64,000 nt of DNA from Anisodus tanguticus (lineage: Eukaryota > Streptophyta > Magnoliopsida > Solanales > Solanaceae), in contig CM067559.1 of assembly GCA_034509755.1 (NCBI GenBank), positions 19,698,501 through 19,762,500 of the forward strand, read 5' to 3'. The notes beneath the pieces are model-generated. The model ran no database searches, was not told where the DNA came from, and was given only the letters and a program-made list of their open reading frames with translations. The position numbers and the translations under genes are program-made. Position 1 is the stretch's first letter, and each line of letters opens with the position of its first letter. This document shows positions 12,186 to 25,599 of the stretch, one piece after another.

Positions 12186-12562
12186 AACTTAATACGACCC
12201 AAAAGTTTTATATTACTATTAGTTTATTAATTGATTATAATTTCAAAAAAGATTTTATCGCTCTTGGTGATAGCAGACCAGATGTAAATTGTATACAGGA
12301 AGGTCTTATTCCCTCTACTTATTTTCATAAAACTACCCATAGTGTCCGATCTGCTAATGGATAAAAATTACAAATTACTTTTAAATTACCAAAAGCTTAT
12401 ATTTGCCATAATAAGACTAGTATAGCTGAAAGTTTTATATTAGTAAAAGATATTTCTAGCCAAATCATTTTGGGCACTCCTTTTATACAAAAACTCTTCC
12501 CTATTACAAAAATTGACAAGAAAGGTATAGTAGGTACTTTTAATGAAAAACCTATTATTTTT
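12186..12562 (+). pseudogene. EPRV aspartic protease fragment, copy 7
   Basis: Active site reads D-S-R-P-D, and the Gln codon in N-G-Q-K is TAA near 12361. Degraded. Confidence 0.8.
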
Positions 12563-12618
12563 ATATTATCAGACGTATTAGGGCGTATAAAGTCAGGAAT
12601 ACGAGAAGTAGAAGCTCG

Positions 12619-13572
12619 TTACGGAGATTTAAAAATATAATCAGTAGGTGAAATATAATAATGGTTTGAAATATCCTATCTGTGAGATCTGGAATTCAAA
12701 TCATAAGTCAAGTAAGCAGGCTTAGAAAATTTTAACTTGACTGTCCCATCAAAGGCTTGATCAATCAGAGTAATATCAGTATTATAATCATTTCTGGGAG
12801 GTGCCACTCCCTCTATGACCCATTCCGTGGAAAAATCAATTTCATCTCATTTAATAGGTCTTCTAGTGGTAATCTTTGATTTACCAAAATTAGTTTCTAT
12901 CAAAATAGTTTCATTTTTGAAATCCATTATTTTGCACATCGGATTCATAGTATATAAAGGTTTAAAGTATAATATATAACAAATACATATTACTTCAGTA
13001 CCAGGCATATAATCATAACCATGTAACTTAATACTCAATATTAGAGCATTTAAAGAATTTTCGTGATGCAAGGAAATCTGTAAGTTAGGATAAGAATTAA
13101 AATAAACTGAACCATAAGCCAGACTAGTCTGTACCTTCCCTATTAGGGATTTCTTCCAGTTCTGGTTTCTGCCATCCCTCAGAACTGCTATTAAACTTTC
13201 AGGTGAGCCTCTTAAAGTAAGTGGCTTAAAAGCAACTTGAACTAGCCCAATATGCATAAAACGATGGGTTTCCCTATAAGGGGAGATATCACTGTCATTC
13301 AATAATTTAAAAGTAGCATAATCGCTATCTATAGTGATAGTCTCTTCCGTAGTTTTAACTACCTGTTTGAAACCTAGTTTTCAAAAGTACCCATCTGGTA
13401 TATCAACTGGGGTTGGATCTTTGGGATAGTCCACTTATTAAGTAGATATAGGTGTTGAGGTATATCATATTCCTCTTTTTTTACTGTTTTTCACAGTACT
13501 CTTGTTCTTGATGATATCCATCATTGTAAGAGGAAGTGTGGAACTTTTGTCACCTATGGCTACTTGTAACAT
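12619..13572 (-). pseudogene. EPRV movement protein copy 10, broken
   Basis: Core block 13302-12847 (151 codons). A T is missing near 13380, and the K-W-D-E Trp is a stop. Confidence 0.84.
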
Positions 13573-13752
13573 GGCTCTGATACTAAAACGAAGCGGTGAT
13601 CACATAGAGAAGTACCAGTTAGGCAACTTTTACGGGTATTAACAGTCCTGTCAGGGCCGTCTTAGCTCTGAACAGATCCAAAACACCCTAAAGCCACCAT
13701 GGCTTAGCAGGTTAAAATAGTATCATCAGCCTGAGTTTCAGACATTCCGCCT

Positions 13753-13942
13753 GGTTTCAAACAGGAAGTTAAAACAATGGAAGAGACTATCACTGTAGAT
13801 AGACTTGAACTAACCCAATATGCATAAAATGATGGGTTTCCCTATAAGAGGCAATATCACTGTCATTCAATAATTTAAAAGTAGCATGATCTCTATCTAC
13901 AGTGATAGTCTCTTCCGTAGTTTTAACTACCTGTTTGAAACC
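13753..13942. repeat. Hairpin of short unit 10/11
   Basis: Arms 13753-13802 and 13893-13942, 50 bp each. Confidence 0.88.
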
Positions 13943-14140
13943 TAGTTTTTCAAAAGTACCCATCTGGTATATCAACCGGGGTTGGATCTTTGGGATAGTC
14001 CACTCATTAAGTAGATTTAGGTGTTGAGGTATATCATATTCCTCTTTTTTACTATTTTTATCAGTACTCTTGTTCTTGATGACATCCATCATTATAAGAG
14101 GAAGTGTTGAACTTCTGTCACCTATGGCTACTTGTAACAT
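13803..14140 (-). pseudogene. Truncated EPRV movement protein copy 11
   Basis: N-terminal ~113 codons open from ATG 14140, ending at the hairpin junction. Confidence 0.86.
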
Positions 14141-14544
14141 GGATTTGATACCGAAATGAAGCAGTGATCACACAGAGAAGTACTATTTAGGCAACTTTTA
14201 CGGGTATAAACAGTCTTGTCAGGGCTGTCTTAGCTCAGAATAGATCCAAAACACCCTAACGCCACCATGGCTCAGCGTGTTAAAACCGGATCATCAGCCT
14301 GAGTTTCAGACATATTCTCCTGGACTGGTCTCTGCCCAACCTTAGCTTCTTCTCACATGAATCATTAGCTGTATAATAGCATTAGTACCATGATTCCAAG
14401 TAGATTAGTATAACATAGGTTCAACACTTAAGGAATTAGCCGATCATGGGCTAATTTTGGATATAAAATAAAAATAAAATACAGAAATTTTAATTACCTT
14501 AGATGAAGAGGTTGTGCTCAGGACCGGAGAGGATGTAAAAGAAA

Positions 14545-14919
14545 ACTTATTACGTCACAGAAGTTTTATATTAATGTTAGTTTATTAATTGAATATAATT
14601 TCAAAAAAGATTTTATCGCTCTTGTTCATAGCGGAGCAGATGTTAATTGTATACAGGAAGGTCTTATTCCTTCTACTTATTTTCATAAAACCACCCACAG
14701 TGTCCGATCTGTTAATGGACAAAAATTACAAATTACTTTTAAATTACCAAAAGCTTATATTTGCCATAATAAGACTTGTATAGCTGAAAGTTTTATATTA
14801 GTAAAAGATATTTCCAGCCAAATCATTTTGGGCAGTCCTTTTATACAAAAACTCTTCCCTTTTACAAAAGTTGACAAGAAAGGTATAGTAGGTACTTTTA
14901 TGACAAACCTATTATTTTC
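14545..14919 (+). pseudogene. EPRV aspartic protease fragment, copy 8
   Basis: Active site H-S-G-A-D as in copy 1, with the same one-base loss before the junction; same unit class as copies 1 and 2. Confidence 0.82.
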
Positions 14920-14976
14920 AATATTATTAGACGTATTAGGGCGCATAAAGTCAGGAATACGAGAAGTAGAAGCTCG

Positions 14977-15927
14977 TTACGGAGTTTTAACAATATAATC
15001 AGTAGGTGAAATATAAGAATGGTTTGAAATATCCGATCTATGAGATCGGAATTCAAATCATAAGTCAAGTAAGCAGGTTTAGAAAATTTTAACTTGATTT
15101 GTCCCATCAAGGGCTTGATAAATCCGAGTAATATCCGCATTATAATCATTTCGGGAGGTGCCACTCCCTCTATGACCAATTCCGTGGGAAAATCAATTTC
15201 ATCTCATTTAATAGGTCTTCTAGTGGTAATCTTTGATTTACCAAAATTAGTTTCTATCAAAATAGTTATATTTTTGAAATCCATTATTTTGCACTTCGGA
15301 TTCATAGTTTATAAAGGTTTAAAGTCTAATCTATAACAAATACATATTACTTCAGTACCAGGCATATAATCATAACCATGTAACTTAATACTCAATATTA
15401 GAGCATTTAAAGAATTTTCGTGATGCAAGGAAATCTGTAAGTTAGGATAAGGATTAAAATAAACTGGACCATAAGCCAGACTAGTCTGTACTGTCCCTAT
15501 TAGGGATTTCTTCCAGTTCTGGTTTCTGCCATCCCTCAGAACTGCTTTAAAAATTTCAGGTGACCCTCTTAAAGTAAGTGGCTTAAAAGCAACTTGAACT
15601 AACCCAATATGCATAAAATGATGGGTTTCCCTATAAGGGGAGATATCACTATCATTCAATAATTAAAAGTAGCATGATCGCTATCTACAGTGATAGTCTC
15701 TTCCGTAGTTTTAACTACCTGTTTGAAACCTAGTTTTTAAAAGTACCCATCTGTTATATCAACCGGGGTTGGATCATTGGGATAGTCCACTTATTAAGTA
15801 GATTTAGGTGTTGAGGTATATCATATTCCTCTTTTTTACTATTTTTATCAGTACTCTTGTTCTTGATGATATCCATCATTATAAGAGGAAGTGTTGAACT
15901 TCAGTCACCTATGGCTACTTGTAACAT
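14977..15927 (-). pseudogene. EPRV movement protein copy 12, broken
   Basis: Core block 15659-15309. The C-terminal part is disturbed by CTG-site changes at 15047-15155 that look like miscalls. Confidence 0.84.
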
Positions 15928-16337
15928 GGATTTGATACCGAAACGAAGCAGTGATCACACAGAGAAGTACTATATAGGCAACTTTTACGGGTATAAACAG
16001 TCTTGTCAGGGCTGTCTTAGCTCAGAATAGATCCAAAACACCCTAACGCCACCATGGCTCAGCGGGTTAAAACAGGATCATCAGCCTGAGTTTCAGACAT
16101 TTCGCCTGGACTGGTCTCTGCCCAACCTTAGCTTCTTCTCACATGAATCATTAGCTGTATAATAGCATTAGTACCATGATTCCAAGTAGATTAGTATAAC
16201 ATAGGTTCAACACTTAAGGAATTAGCCGATCATGGGCTAATTCTGGATATAAAATAATATAAAATAAAAAGAAAATACAGTAATTTAAATTACCTTAGAT
16301 GAAGAGGTTGTGCTCAATACCAGAGAGGATGTAAAAG

Positions 16338-16715
16338 AAAACTTAATACGTCCCAGAAGTTTTATATTAATATTAGTTTATTAATTGATTATAATTTCAA
16401 AAAGATTTTATCGCTCTTGTCGATAGCGTAGCAGATGTTAATTGTATATAGGAAGGTCTTATTCCTTCTACTTATTTTCATAAAACTACCCACAATGTCC
16501 GATCTGCTAATGGACAAAAATTACAAATTACTTTTAAATTACCAAAAGCTTATATTTGCCATAATAAGACTTGTATAGCTGAAAGTTTTATATTAGTAAA
16601 AGATATTTCCAGCCAAATCATTTTGGGCAATACTTTTATACAAAAACTCTTCCGTATTACAAAAATTGACAAGAAAGGTATAGTAGGCACTTTTAATGAA
16701 AAACCTATTATTTTC
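16338..16715 (+). pseudogene. EPRV aspartic protease fragment, copy 9
   Basis: Duplicate of copy 5 with the same D-S-V-A-D change, TAG and A-run loss. Confidence 0.82.
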
Positions 16716-16772
16716 AATATTATCAGACGTATTAGGGCGTATAAAGTCAGGAATACGAGAAGTAGAAACACG

Positions 16773-17712
16773 TTACGGAGATTTAACAATATAATAAGTA
16801 GGTGAAATATAAGAATGGTTTGAAATATTCGATCTATGAGATCTGGAATTCTAATCATAAGTCAAGTAAGCAGGTTTAGAAAATTTTAACTTGACTGTCC
16901 CATCAAGGGCTTGATCAATCTGAGTAATATCAGTATTATAATCATTTCTGGGAGGTGCCACTCCCTCTATGACCCATTTCGTGGGAAAATCAATTTCATC
17001 CCATTTAGTGGTAATCTTCGATTTACCAAAATTAGTTTCTATCGAAATAGTTTCATTTTTGAAATCCATTGTTTTGCACATTGGATTCATAGTATATAAA
17101 GGTTTAAAGTATAATCTATAAAAAATACATATTACTTCAGTACCAGGCATATAATCATAACCATGTAACTTAATACTCAATATTAGGGCATTTAAAGAAT
17201 TTTCGTCATGCAAGGAAATCTGTAAGTTAGGATAAGAATTAAAATAAACTGGACCATAAGCCAGACTAGTCTGTACCTTCCCTATTAGGGATTTCTTCCA
17301 GTTCCGGTTTCTGCCATCCCTCAGAACTGCTATAAAACTTTCAGGTGAGCCTCTTAAAGTATGTGGCTTAAAAGCAACTTGAACTAACCCAATATGCATA
17401 AAACGATGGGTTTCCCTATAAGGCGAGATATCACTGTCATTCAATAATTTAAAAGTAGCATGATCACTATCTACAGTGACAGTCTCTTCCGTAGTTTTAA
17501 CTACCTGTTTGAACCTAGTTTTTCAAAAGTACCCATCTGGTATATCAACCGGGATTGAATCTTTGGGATAGTCCACTTATTAAGTATATCTAGGTGTTGA
17601 GGTATATCATATTCCTCTTTTTTACTGTTTGTAACAGTACTCTTGTTCTTGATGTATACATCATTATAAGAGGAAGTGTTAAACTTCTGTCACCAATGGC
17701 TACTTGTAACAT
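16773..17712 (-). pseudogene. EPRV movement protein copy 13, broken
   Basis: Duplicate of copy 6: 197-codon block 17444-16851 and the same one-base loss and TAG. An exact primer site lies at 17714-17725. Confidence 0.85.
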
Positions 17713-17892
17713 GGCTCTGATACCAAAACGAAGCAGTTATCATACAGAGAAGTACTATTTAGTCAACTTTTACGGCTATAAACAATTCTGTCATGGTCGT
17801 CTTATATCAGAACAGATCCAAAACACCCTAAAGCCAAAATGGCTCAGCAGGTTTAAATAGTATCATCAGCCTGAGTTTCAGACATTCCGCCT

Positions 17893-18082
17893 GGTTTCAA
17901 TCAGGTAGTTAAAACTACGGAAGAGACTATTACTGTAGATAGACTTGAACTAACCCAATATGCATAAAATGATGGGTTTCCCTATAAGAGGCGATATCAC
18001 TGTCATTCCATAATTTAAAATTAGCATGATCGCTATCTACAGTGATAGTCTCTTCTGTAGTTTTAACTACCTGTTTGAAACC
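17893..18082. repeat. Hairpin of short unit 13/14
   Basis: Arms 17893-17942 and 18033-18082; same three mismatches as the duplicate at 9172-9361. Confidence 0.89.
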
Positions 18083-18280
18083 TAGTTTTTCAAAAGTACC
18101 CATCTGGTATATCAAACGGGGTTTGATCTTTGGGATAGTCCACTTATTAAGTAGATCTAGGTGTTGAGGTATATCATATTTCTCTTTTTTACTGTTTTTA
18201 ACAGTTTTCTTGTTCTTGATGATATCCATCATTATAAGTGGAAGTGTTGAACATTTGTCACCTATGGCTACTTGTAACAT
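17943..18280 (-). pseudogene. Truncated EPRV movement protein copy 14
   Basis: Open N-terminal ~113 codons from ATG 18280; duplicate of copy 7. Confidence 0.86.
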
Positions 18281-18460
18281 GGCTCTGATACCAAAACGAA
18301 GCAGTGATCACACAGAGAAGTACTATTTAGGCAACTTTTACGGGTATAAACAGTCCTGTCAGGGCCGTCTTAGCTCTGAACAGATCCAAAACACCCTAAA
18401 GCCACCATGGCTCAGCAGGTTAAAATAGTATCATCAGCCTGAGTTTCAGACATTTCGCCT

Positions 18461-18650
18461 GGTTTCAAACAGATAGTTAAAACTATGGAAGAGACTATCA
18501 CTGTAGATAGACTTGAACTAACCCAATATGCATAAAATGATGGGTTTCCCTATAAGAGGCGATATCACTGTCATTCAATAATTTAAAAGTAGCATGATCG
18601 CTATCTACAGTGATAGTCTCTTCCGTAGTTTTAATTACCTGTTTGAAATC
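18461..18650. repeat. Hairpin of short unit 14/15
   Basis: Arms 18461-18510 and 18601-18650, 50 bp each. Confidence 0.88.
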
Positions 18651-18847
18651 TACTTTTTCAAAAGTACCCATCTGGTATATCAACCGGGGTTGGATCTTTG
18701 GGATAGTCCACTTATTATGTAAATCTAGGAGTTGAGGTATATCATATTCCTCTTTTTCGTTTTTTTAACAGTACTCTTGTTCTAGATAATATCCATCATT
18801 ATAAGAGGAAGTGTTGAACTTCTGTCACCTATGGTTACTTGTAACAT
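18511..18847 (-). pseudogene. Truncated EPRV movement protein copy 15
   Basis: Duplicate of copy 8 with the same nonsense codon; additional disturbance near 18756 (TTTTTCGTTT) is at a former CTG and may be technical. Confidence 0.84.
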
Positions 18848-19118
18848 GGCTCTGATACCAAAACAAAGCAGTGATCACACAGAGAAGTACTGTTTAAGCA
18901 ACTTTTACGAGTATAAACAATCTGTCAGAAATTTGTCTTAGCTCGAACAGATCCAAAACACCCTAACTCCACCATGGCTCGGCGGGTTAAAACAAGATCA
19001 TCACCGAGTTTCCGACATTCCGCCTAGACTCGGTCTCTACCCAACTTTAGCTTCTTCTCACATGAATCATTAGATGTATAATAGCATTAGTTCTATGATT
19101 CCAAGTAGATTAGTTCTA

Positions 19119-19493
19119 TAAACTTAATACGTCCCAGAAGTTTTATATTAATATTAGATTATTAATTGATTATAATTTCAAAAAAGATTTTATCGCTCTT
19201 GTTGATAGCGGAGCAGATGTTAATTGTATACAGGAAGGTCTTATTCCTTCTACTTATTTTCATAAAACTACCCACAGTGTCCGATCTGCTTATGGACAAA
19301 AATTACAAATTACTTTTAAATTACCAAAAGCTTATATTTGCCATAATAAGACTTGTATAGTGAAAGTTTTATATTAGTAAAAGATATATCCACCAATCAT
19401 TTTGGGCACTCCTTTTATACAAAAGCTCTTCCCTATTACAAAAGCGACAAGAAAGGTATAGTAGATACTTTTAATGAAAAACCTAATATTTTC
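19119..19493 (+). pseudogene. EPRV aspartic protease fragment, copy 10
   Basis: Duplicate of copy 6 (D-S-G-A-D, shortened leader). Extra changes at 19360, 19392 and 19444 all fall on CAG/CTG sites. Confidence 0.81.
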
Positions 19494-19550
19494 AATATTA
19501 TCAGACGTATTAGGGCGTATAAAGTCAGGAATATGAGAAGTAGAAGCTCG

Positions 19551-20495
19551 TTACGGAGATTTAACAATATAATCAGTAGGTGAAATATAAGAATGGATTG
19601 AAATATCCGATCTATGAGATCTGGAATTCAAATCATAAGTCAAGTAAGCAGGTTTAGAAAATTTTAACTTGACTGTCCCATCAAGGGCTTGATCAATCTG
19701 AGTAATATCAGTATTATAATCATTTCTGGGAGGTGCCACTCCCTCTATGACCCATTCCGTGGGAAAATCAATTTCATTTCATTTAGTGGTAATCTTTGAT
19801 TTACCAAAATTAGTTTCTATCAAAATAGTTTCATTTTTGAAATTAATTATTTTGCACATCGGATTCATAGTATATAAAGGTTTAAAGTATAATCTATAAC
19901 AAATACATATTACTTCAGTACCAGGCATATAATCATAACCATGTAACTTAATACTCAATATTAGAGCATTTAAAGAATTTTCGTCATGCAAGGAAATCTG
20001 TAAGTTAGGATAAGAATTAAAATAAATCTGGACCATAAGCCGACTACTCTGTATCTTGTCTCTATTAGGGATTTCTTCCAGTTCTGGTTTCTGCCATCCC
20101 TCACAACTGCAATAAAACTTTCAGGTGAGCCTCTTAAAGTAAGTGGCTTAAAAGCAACTTGAACTAACCCAAAATGCATAAAACGATGGGTTTCCCTATA
20201 AGGGGAGAAATCACTGTCATTCAATAATTTAAAAGTAGCATGATCGCTATCTACAGTGATAGTCTCTTCCGTAGTTTTAACTACCTGTTTGAAACCTAGT
20301 TTTTCAAAAGTATCCATCTGGTATATCAACCGGGGTTGGATCTTTGGGATAGTCCACTTATTAAGTAGATATAGGTGTTGAGGTATATCATATTCCTCTT
20401 ATTTTACTATTTGTAACAGTACTCTTGTTCTTGATGATATTCATCATTATAAGAGGAAGTGTTAAACTTCTGTCACCTATGGCTACTTGTAAGAT
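19551..20495 (-). pseudogene. EPRV movement protein copy 16, start codon lost
   Basis: Duplicate of copy 9 with ATC in place of ATG. Two CTG-site insertions at 20027-20056 shift the frame inside the core and are probably miscalls, because the duplicate is clean there. Confidence 0.84.
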
Positions 20496-20906
20496 GGATC
20501 TGATACCAAAATGAAGCAGTGATCACACAGAGAAGTACTATTTAGGCAACTTTTATTGGTATAAACGATCTGTCAGGGCCGTCTTAGCTCAGAACAGATC
20601 CAAAACACCCTAACGCCACCATGGCTCTGCGAGTTAAAACAGGATCATCAGCCTGAGTTTCAGACATTCCGCCAGGACTGGCCTCTGCCCAACCTTAGCT
20701 TCTTCTAACATGAATCATTAGTTGTATAATAGCATTAGTACCATGATTCCAAGTAGATTAGTATAACATAGGTTCAACACTTAAGGAATTAGCCGATCAT
20801 GGGCTAATTATGGATAAAAAATAATAAAAAATAAAAATAAAATACAAAAATTTAAATTACCTTAGATGAAGAGGTTGTGCTTAGTACCGGAGAGGATGTA
20901 AAAGAA

Positions 20907-21281
20907 AACTTAATACGACCCAAAAGTTTTATATTACTATTAGTTTATTAATTGATTATAATTTCAAAAAAGATTTTATCGCTCTTGGTGATAGCGGACG
21001 GATGTAAATTGTATACAGAAGGTCTTATTCCCTCTACTTATTTTCATAAAACTACCCATAGTGTCCGATCTGCTAATGGATAAAAATTACAAATTACTTT
21101 TAAATTACCAAAAGCTTATATTTGCCATAATAAGACTAGTATAGCTGAAAGTTTTATATTAGTAAAAGATATTTCTAGCCAAATCATTTTGGGCACTCCT
21201 TTTATACAAAAACTCTTCCCTATTACAAAAATTGACAAGAAAGGTATAGTAGGTACTTTTAATGAAAAACCTATTATTTTT
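20907..21281 (+). pseudogene. EPRV aspartic protease fragment, copy 11
   Basis: Duplicate of copy 7, with CAG-site changes near 20999-21018 and at 21288 just beyond. Confidence 0.8.
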
Positions 21282-21336
21282 ATATTATCGACGTATTAGG
21301 GCGTATAAAGTCAGGAATACGAGAAGTAGAAGCTCG

Positions 21337-22291
21337 TTACGGAGATTTAAAAATATAATCAGTAGGTGAAATATAATAATGGTTTGAAATATCCTATCTG
21401 TGAGATCTGGAATTCAAATCATAAGTCAAGTAAGCAGGCTTAGAAAATTTTAACTTGACTGTCCCATCAAAGGCTTGATCAATCAGAGTAATATCAGTAT
21501 TATAATCATTTCTGGGAGGTGCCACTCCCTCTATGACCCATTCCGTGGAAAAATCAATTTCATCTCATTTAATAGGTCTTCTAGTGGTAATCTTTGATTT
21601 ACCAAAATTAGTTTCTATCAAAATAGTTTCATTTTTGAAATCCATTATTTTGCACATCGGATTCATAGTATATAAAGGTTTAAAGTATAATATATAACAA
21701 ATACATATTACTTCGATTACCAGGCATATAATCATAACCATGTAACTTAATACTCAATATTAGAGCATTTAAAGAATTTTCGTGATGCAAGGAAATCTGT
21801 AAGTTAGGATAAGAATTAAAATAAACTGAACCATAAGCCAGACTAGTCTCTACCTTCCCTATTAGGGATTTCTTCCAGTTCTGGTTTCTGCCATCCCTCA
21901 GAACTGCTATTAAACTTTCAGGTGAGCCTCTTAAAGTAAGTGGCTTAAAAGCAACTTGAACTAGCCCAATATGCATAAAACGATGGGTTTCCCTATAAGG
22001 GGAGATATCACTGTCATTCAATAATTTAAAAGTAGCATAATCGCTATCTATAGTGATAGTCTCTTCCGTAGTTTTAACTACCTGTTTGAAACCTCGTTTT
22101 CAAAAGTACCCATCTGGTATATCAACTGGGGTTGGATCTTTGGGATAGTCCACTTATTAAGTAGATATAGGTGTTGAGGTATATCATATTCCTCTTTTTT
22201 TACTGTTTTTCACAGTACTCTTGTTCTTGATGATATCCATCATTGTAAGAGGAAGTGTGGAACTTTTGTCACCTACTGCTACTTGTAACAT
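21337..22291 (-). pseudogene. EPRV movement protein copy 17, broken
   Basis: Duplicate of copy 10. The core block 22021-21680 is cut by a CAG-site insertion near 21715. Confidence 0.84.
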
Positions 22292-22471
22292 GGCTCTGAT
22301 ACTAAAACGAAGCGGTGATCACACAGAGAAGTACCAGTTAGGCAACTTTTACGGGTATTAACGAGTCTGTGGGGGCCGTCTTAGCTCTACGAACAGATCC
22401 AAAACACCCTAAAGCCACCATGGCTTAGCGAGTTAAAATAGTATCATCACCGAGTTTCGGACATTCCGCCC

Positions 22472-22663
22472 GGTTTCAAACGGGAAGTTAAAACAATGGA
22501 AGAGACTATCACTTTGTAGATAGACTTGAACTAACCCAATATGCATAAAATGATGGGTTTCCCTATAAGAGGCAATATCACTGTCATTCAATAATTTAAA
22601 AGTAGCATGATCTCTATCTACAGTGATAGTCTCTTCCGTAGTTTTAACTACATGTTTGAAACC
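22472..22663. repeat. Hairpin of short unit 17/18
   Basis: Arms 22472-22523 and 22614-22663; the left arm has CAG/CTG-site changes. Confidence 0.85.
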
Positions 22664-22861
22664 TAGTTTTTCAAAAGTATCCATCGGTATATCAACCGGG
22701 GTTGGATCTTTGGGATAGTCCACTTATTAAGAAGATCTAGGTGTTGAGGTATATCATATTCGTCTGTTTTACTATTTTTAACGAAGACTCTTGCTCTTGA
22801 TAATATCCATCATTATAAGAGGAAGTATTGAACTTCTGTCACCTATGGCTACTTGTAACAT
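22524..22861 (-). pseudogene. Truncated EPRV movement protein copy 18
   Basis: N-terminal MP fragment; a CAG-site change near 22784 and a CTG loss near 22685 break the frame. Exact primer site at 22863-22874. Confidence 0.84.
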
Positions 22862-23041
22862 GGCTCTGATACCAAAACAAAGCAGTCATCTCACAGGGAA
22901 GTACTATTTAGGCAACTTTTATGGGTATAAACAGTCATGTCTGGGCCGTCTTAGCTCTGAACAGATCCAAAACACCCTAAAGCCACCATGGCTCAGCAGG
23001 TTAAAACAGTATCATCAGCCTGAGTTTCAAACATTCTGCCT

Positions 23042-23231
23042 GGTTTCAAACAGGTAGTTAAAACTACGGAAGAGACTATCACTGTAGATAGACTTGAACT
23101 AACCCAATATGCATAAAATGATGGATTTCCCTATAAGGGGCGATATCACTGTCATTCAATAATTTAAAAGTAGCATGATCTCTATCTACAGTGATAGTCT
23201 CTTCCGTAGTTTTAACTACCTGTTTGAAACT
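23042..23231. repeat. Hairpin of short unit 18/19
   Basis: Arms 23042-23091 and 23182-23231, 50 bp each. Confidence 0.88.
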
Positions 23232-23429
23232 TCGTTTTTCTAAAGTACCCATATGGTATATCAACCGGGGTTGGATCTTTGGGATAGTCCATTTATTTTG
23301 TAGATCTAGGTGTTGAGGTATATCATATTCCTCTTTTTTACTGTTTTTAACAGTACTCTTGTTGTTGATGATATTCATCATTATAAGAGGAAGTGTTGAA
23401 CTTCTGTCACCTATGGCTACTTGTAACAT
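23092..23429 (-). pseudogene. Truncated EPRV movement protein copy 19
   Basis: Open N-terminal fragment from ATG 23429 to the hairpin junction. Confidence 0.86.
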
Positions 23430-23839
23430 AGATCTGATACCAAAAGAAAGCAGTGATCACACAGAGAAGTACTATTTAGGCAACTTTTATGGGTATAAAC
23501 AGTCCTGTCAGGGCCGTCTTATCTCAGGACAGATCCAAAACACCCTAACGCCACCATGGCTCAGCGGGTTAAAACAGGATCATCAGCCTGAGTTTCAGAC
23601 ATTCCGCCTGGACTGGTCTCTGGCCAACCTTAGCTTCTTCTCACATGAATCATTAGCTATATAATCGCATTAGTACCATGATTCCAAGTAGATTACTATA
23701 ACATAGGTTCAAGACTTATGGAATTAGACGATCATGGGCTAATTCTGGATATAAAATAATATAAAATAAAAATAAAATACAGAAATTTAAATTACCTTAG
23801 ATGTAGAGGTTGTGCTCAGTACCGGAGAAGATGTAAAAG

Positions 23840-24217
23840 AAAACTTAATACGTCCCAGAAGTTTTATATTACCATTAGTTTATTAATTTATTATAATTTC
23901 AAAAAATATTTTATCTCTCTTGTTGATAGCGGAGCAGATGTTAATTGTATACAGGAAGGTCTTATTCCCTCTACTTATTTTCATAAAACTACCCACAGTG
24001 TCCGATCTGCTAATGGACAAAAATTACAAATTACTTTTAAATTACCAAAAGCTTATATTTGCCATAATAAGACTAGTATAGTGAAAGTTTTATATTAGTA
24101 AAAGATTTTTCTAGCCAAATCATTTTGGGCTCTCCTTTTATACAAAAACTCTTCCCTATTACAAAAATTGACAAGAAAGGTATAGTAGGTACTTTTAATG
24201 AAAAACCTATTATTTTA
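23840..24217 (+). pseudogene. EPRV aspartic protease fragment, copy 12
   Basis: D-S-G-A-D intact near 23928; a C is lost at a CTG near 24080. Confidence 0.83.
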
Positions 24218-24273
24218 ATATTATCAGACGTATTAGTGCGTATAAAGTCAGGAATACGAGAAGTAGAAGCTCG

Positions 24274-25229
24274 TTACGGAGATTTAACAATATAATCAGT
24301 AGGTGAAATATAATAATGGTTTGAAATATCCAATCTATGAGATCTGGAATTCAAATCATAAGTCAAGTAAGCAGGTTTAGAAAATTTTAACTTGACTGTC
24401 CCATCAAGGGCTTGATCAATCTGAGTAATATCAGTATTATAATCATTTCTGGGAGGTGCCACTCCCTCTATGACCCATTCTGAGGGAAAATCAATTTCAT
24501 CCCATTTAATAGGTATTCTAGTGGTAATCTTTGATTTACCAAAATTAGTTTCTATCAAAATAGTTTCATTTTTGAAATCCATGATTTTGCACATCGGATT
24601 CCTAGTATATAAAGGCTTAAAGTATATTCTATAACAAATACATATTACTTTTGTACCAGGCATATAATCATAACCATGTAACTTAATACTCAATATTAGA
24701 GCATTTAAAGAATTTTCGTCATGCAAGGAAATCTGCTCGTTAGGATAAGCATTAAAATAAACTAGACCATAAGACATACTAGTCTACATCTTGTCCCTAT
24801 TAGGGATTTCTTCCATTCACGGTTTTCGCCATCCCTCGAAATCGTTATAAAACTTTCAGGTAAGCCTCTTAAAGTAAGTGGCTTAAAAGCAACTTGAACT
24901 AACCCAATATGCATAAAATGATGGGTTTCCCTATAAGGGGCGATATCACTGTCATTCAATAATTTAAAAGTAGCATGATCGCTATCTACAGTCATAGTCT
25001 CTTCCGTAGTTTTAACTACCTGTTTGAAACCTCGTTTTCAAAAGTACCCATCTGGTATATCAACTGGGGTTGGATCTTTGGGATAGTCCACTTATTAAGT
25101 AGATATAGGTGTTGAGGTATATCATATTCCTCTTTTTTTACTGTTTTTCACAGTACTCTTGTTCTTGATGATATCCATCATTGTAAGAGGAAGTGTGGAA
25201 CTTTTGTCACCTACTGCTACTTGTAACAT
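24274..25229 (-). pseudogene. EPRV movement protein copy 20, broken
   Basis: Blocks 24995-24762 and 24777-24274 reach the natural C-terminal stop. Between them, 24785-24850 carries dense CAG/CTG changes relative to the sister at 30137-31090. The K-W-D-E Trp is intact here. Confidence 0.85.
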
Positions 25230-25409
25230 GGCTCTGATACTAAAACGAAGCGGTGATCACACAGAGAAGTACCAGTTAGGCAACTTTTACGGGTATTAAC
25301 AGTCCTGTCAGGGCCGTCTTAGCTCTGAACAGATCCAAAACACCCTAAAGCCACCATGGCTTAGCAGGTTAAAATAGTATCATCAGCCTGAGTTTCAGAC
25401 ATTCCGCCT

Positions 25410-25599
25410 GGTTTCAAACAGGAAGTTAAAACAATGGAAGAGACTATCACTGTAGATAGACTTGAACTAACCCAATATGCATAAAATGATGGGTTTCCCT
25501 ATAAGAGGCAATATCACTGTCATTCAATAATTTAAAAGTAGCATGATCTCTATCTACAGTGATAGTCTCTTCCGTAGTTTTAACTACATGTTTGAAACC
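25410..25599. repeat. Hairpin of short unit 20/21
   Basis: Arms 25410-25459 and 25550-25599. Confidence 0.88.

Larger units (their letters stand above)
5359..14092. repeat. Higher-order repeat, copy 1 (7 units, ~8.73 kb)
   Basis: Unit order is long, long, short, short, long, long, short. The next 8.72 kb repeats the same order with landmark offsets of 8719-8734 bp and nearly identical sequence, including shared private lesions (DSVAD protease, lost MP start codon, 145-bp leader deletion). Confidence 0.88.
14093..22813. repeat. Higher-order repeat, copy 2 (7 units, ~8.72 kb)
   Basis: Duplicate of 5359-14092. Outside patches of CAG/CTG miscalls I find only scattered differences, for example C/T at 8359-versus-17078 region and G/A in the N-terminal MP around 17553. 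The duplication is therefore recent compared with the divergence between unit types. Confidence 0.88.
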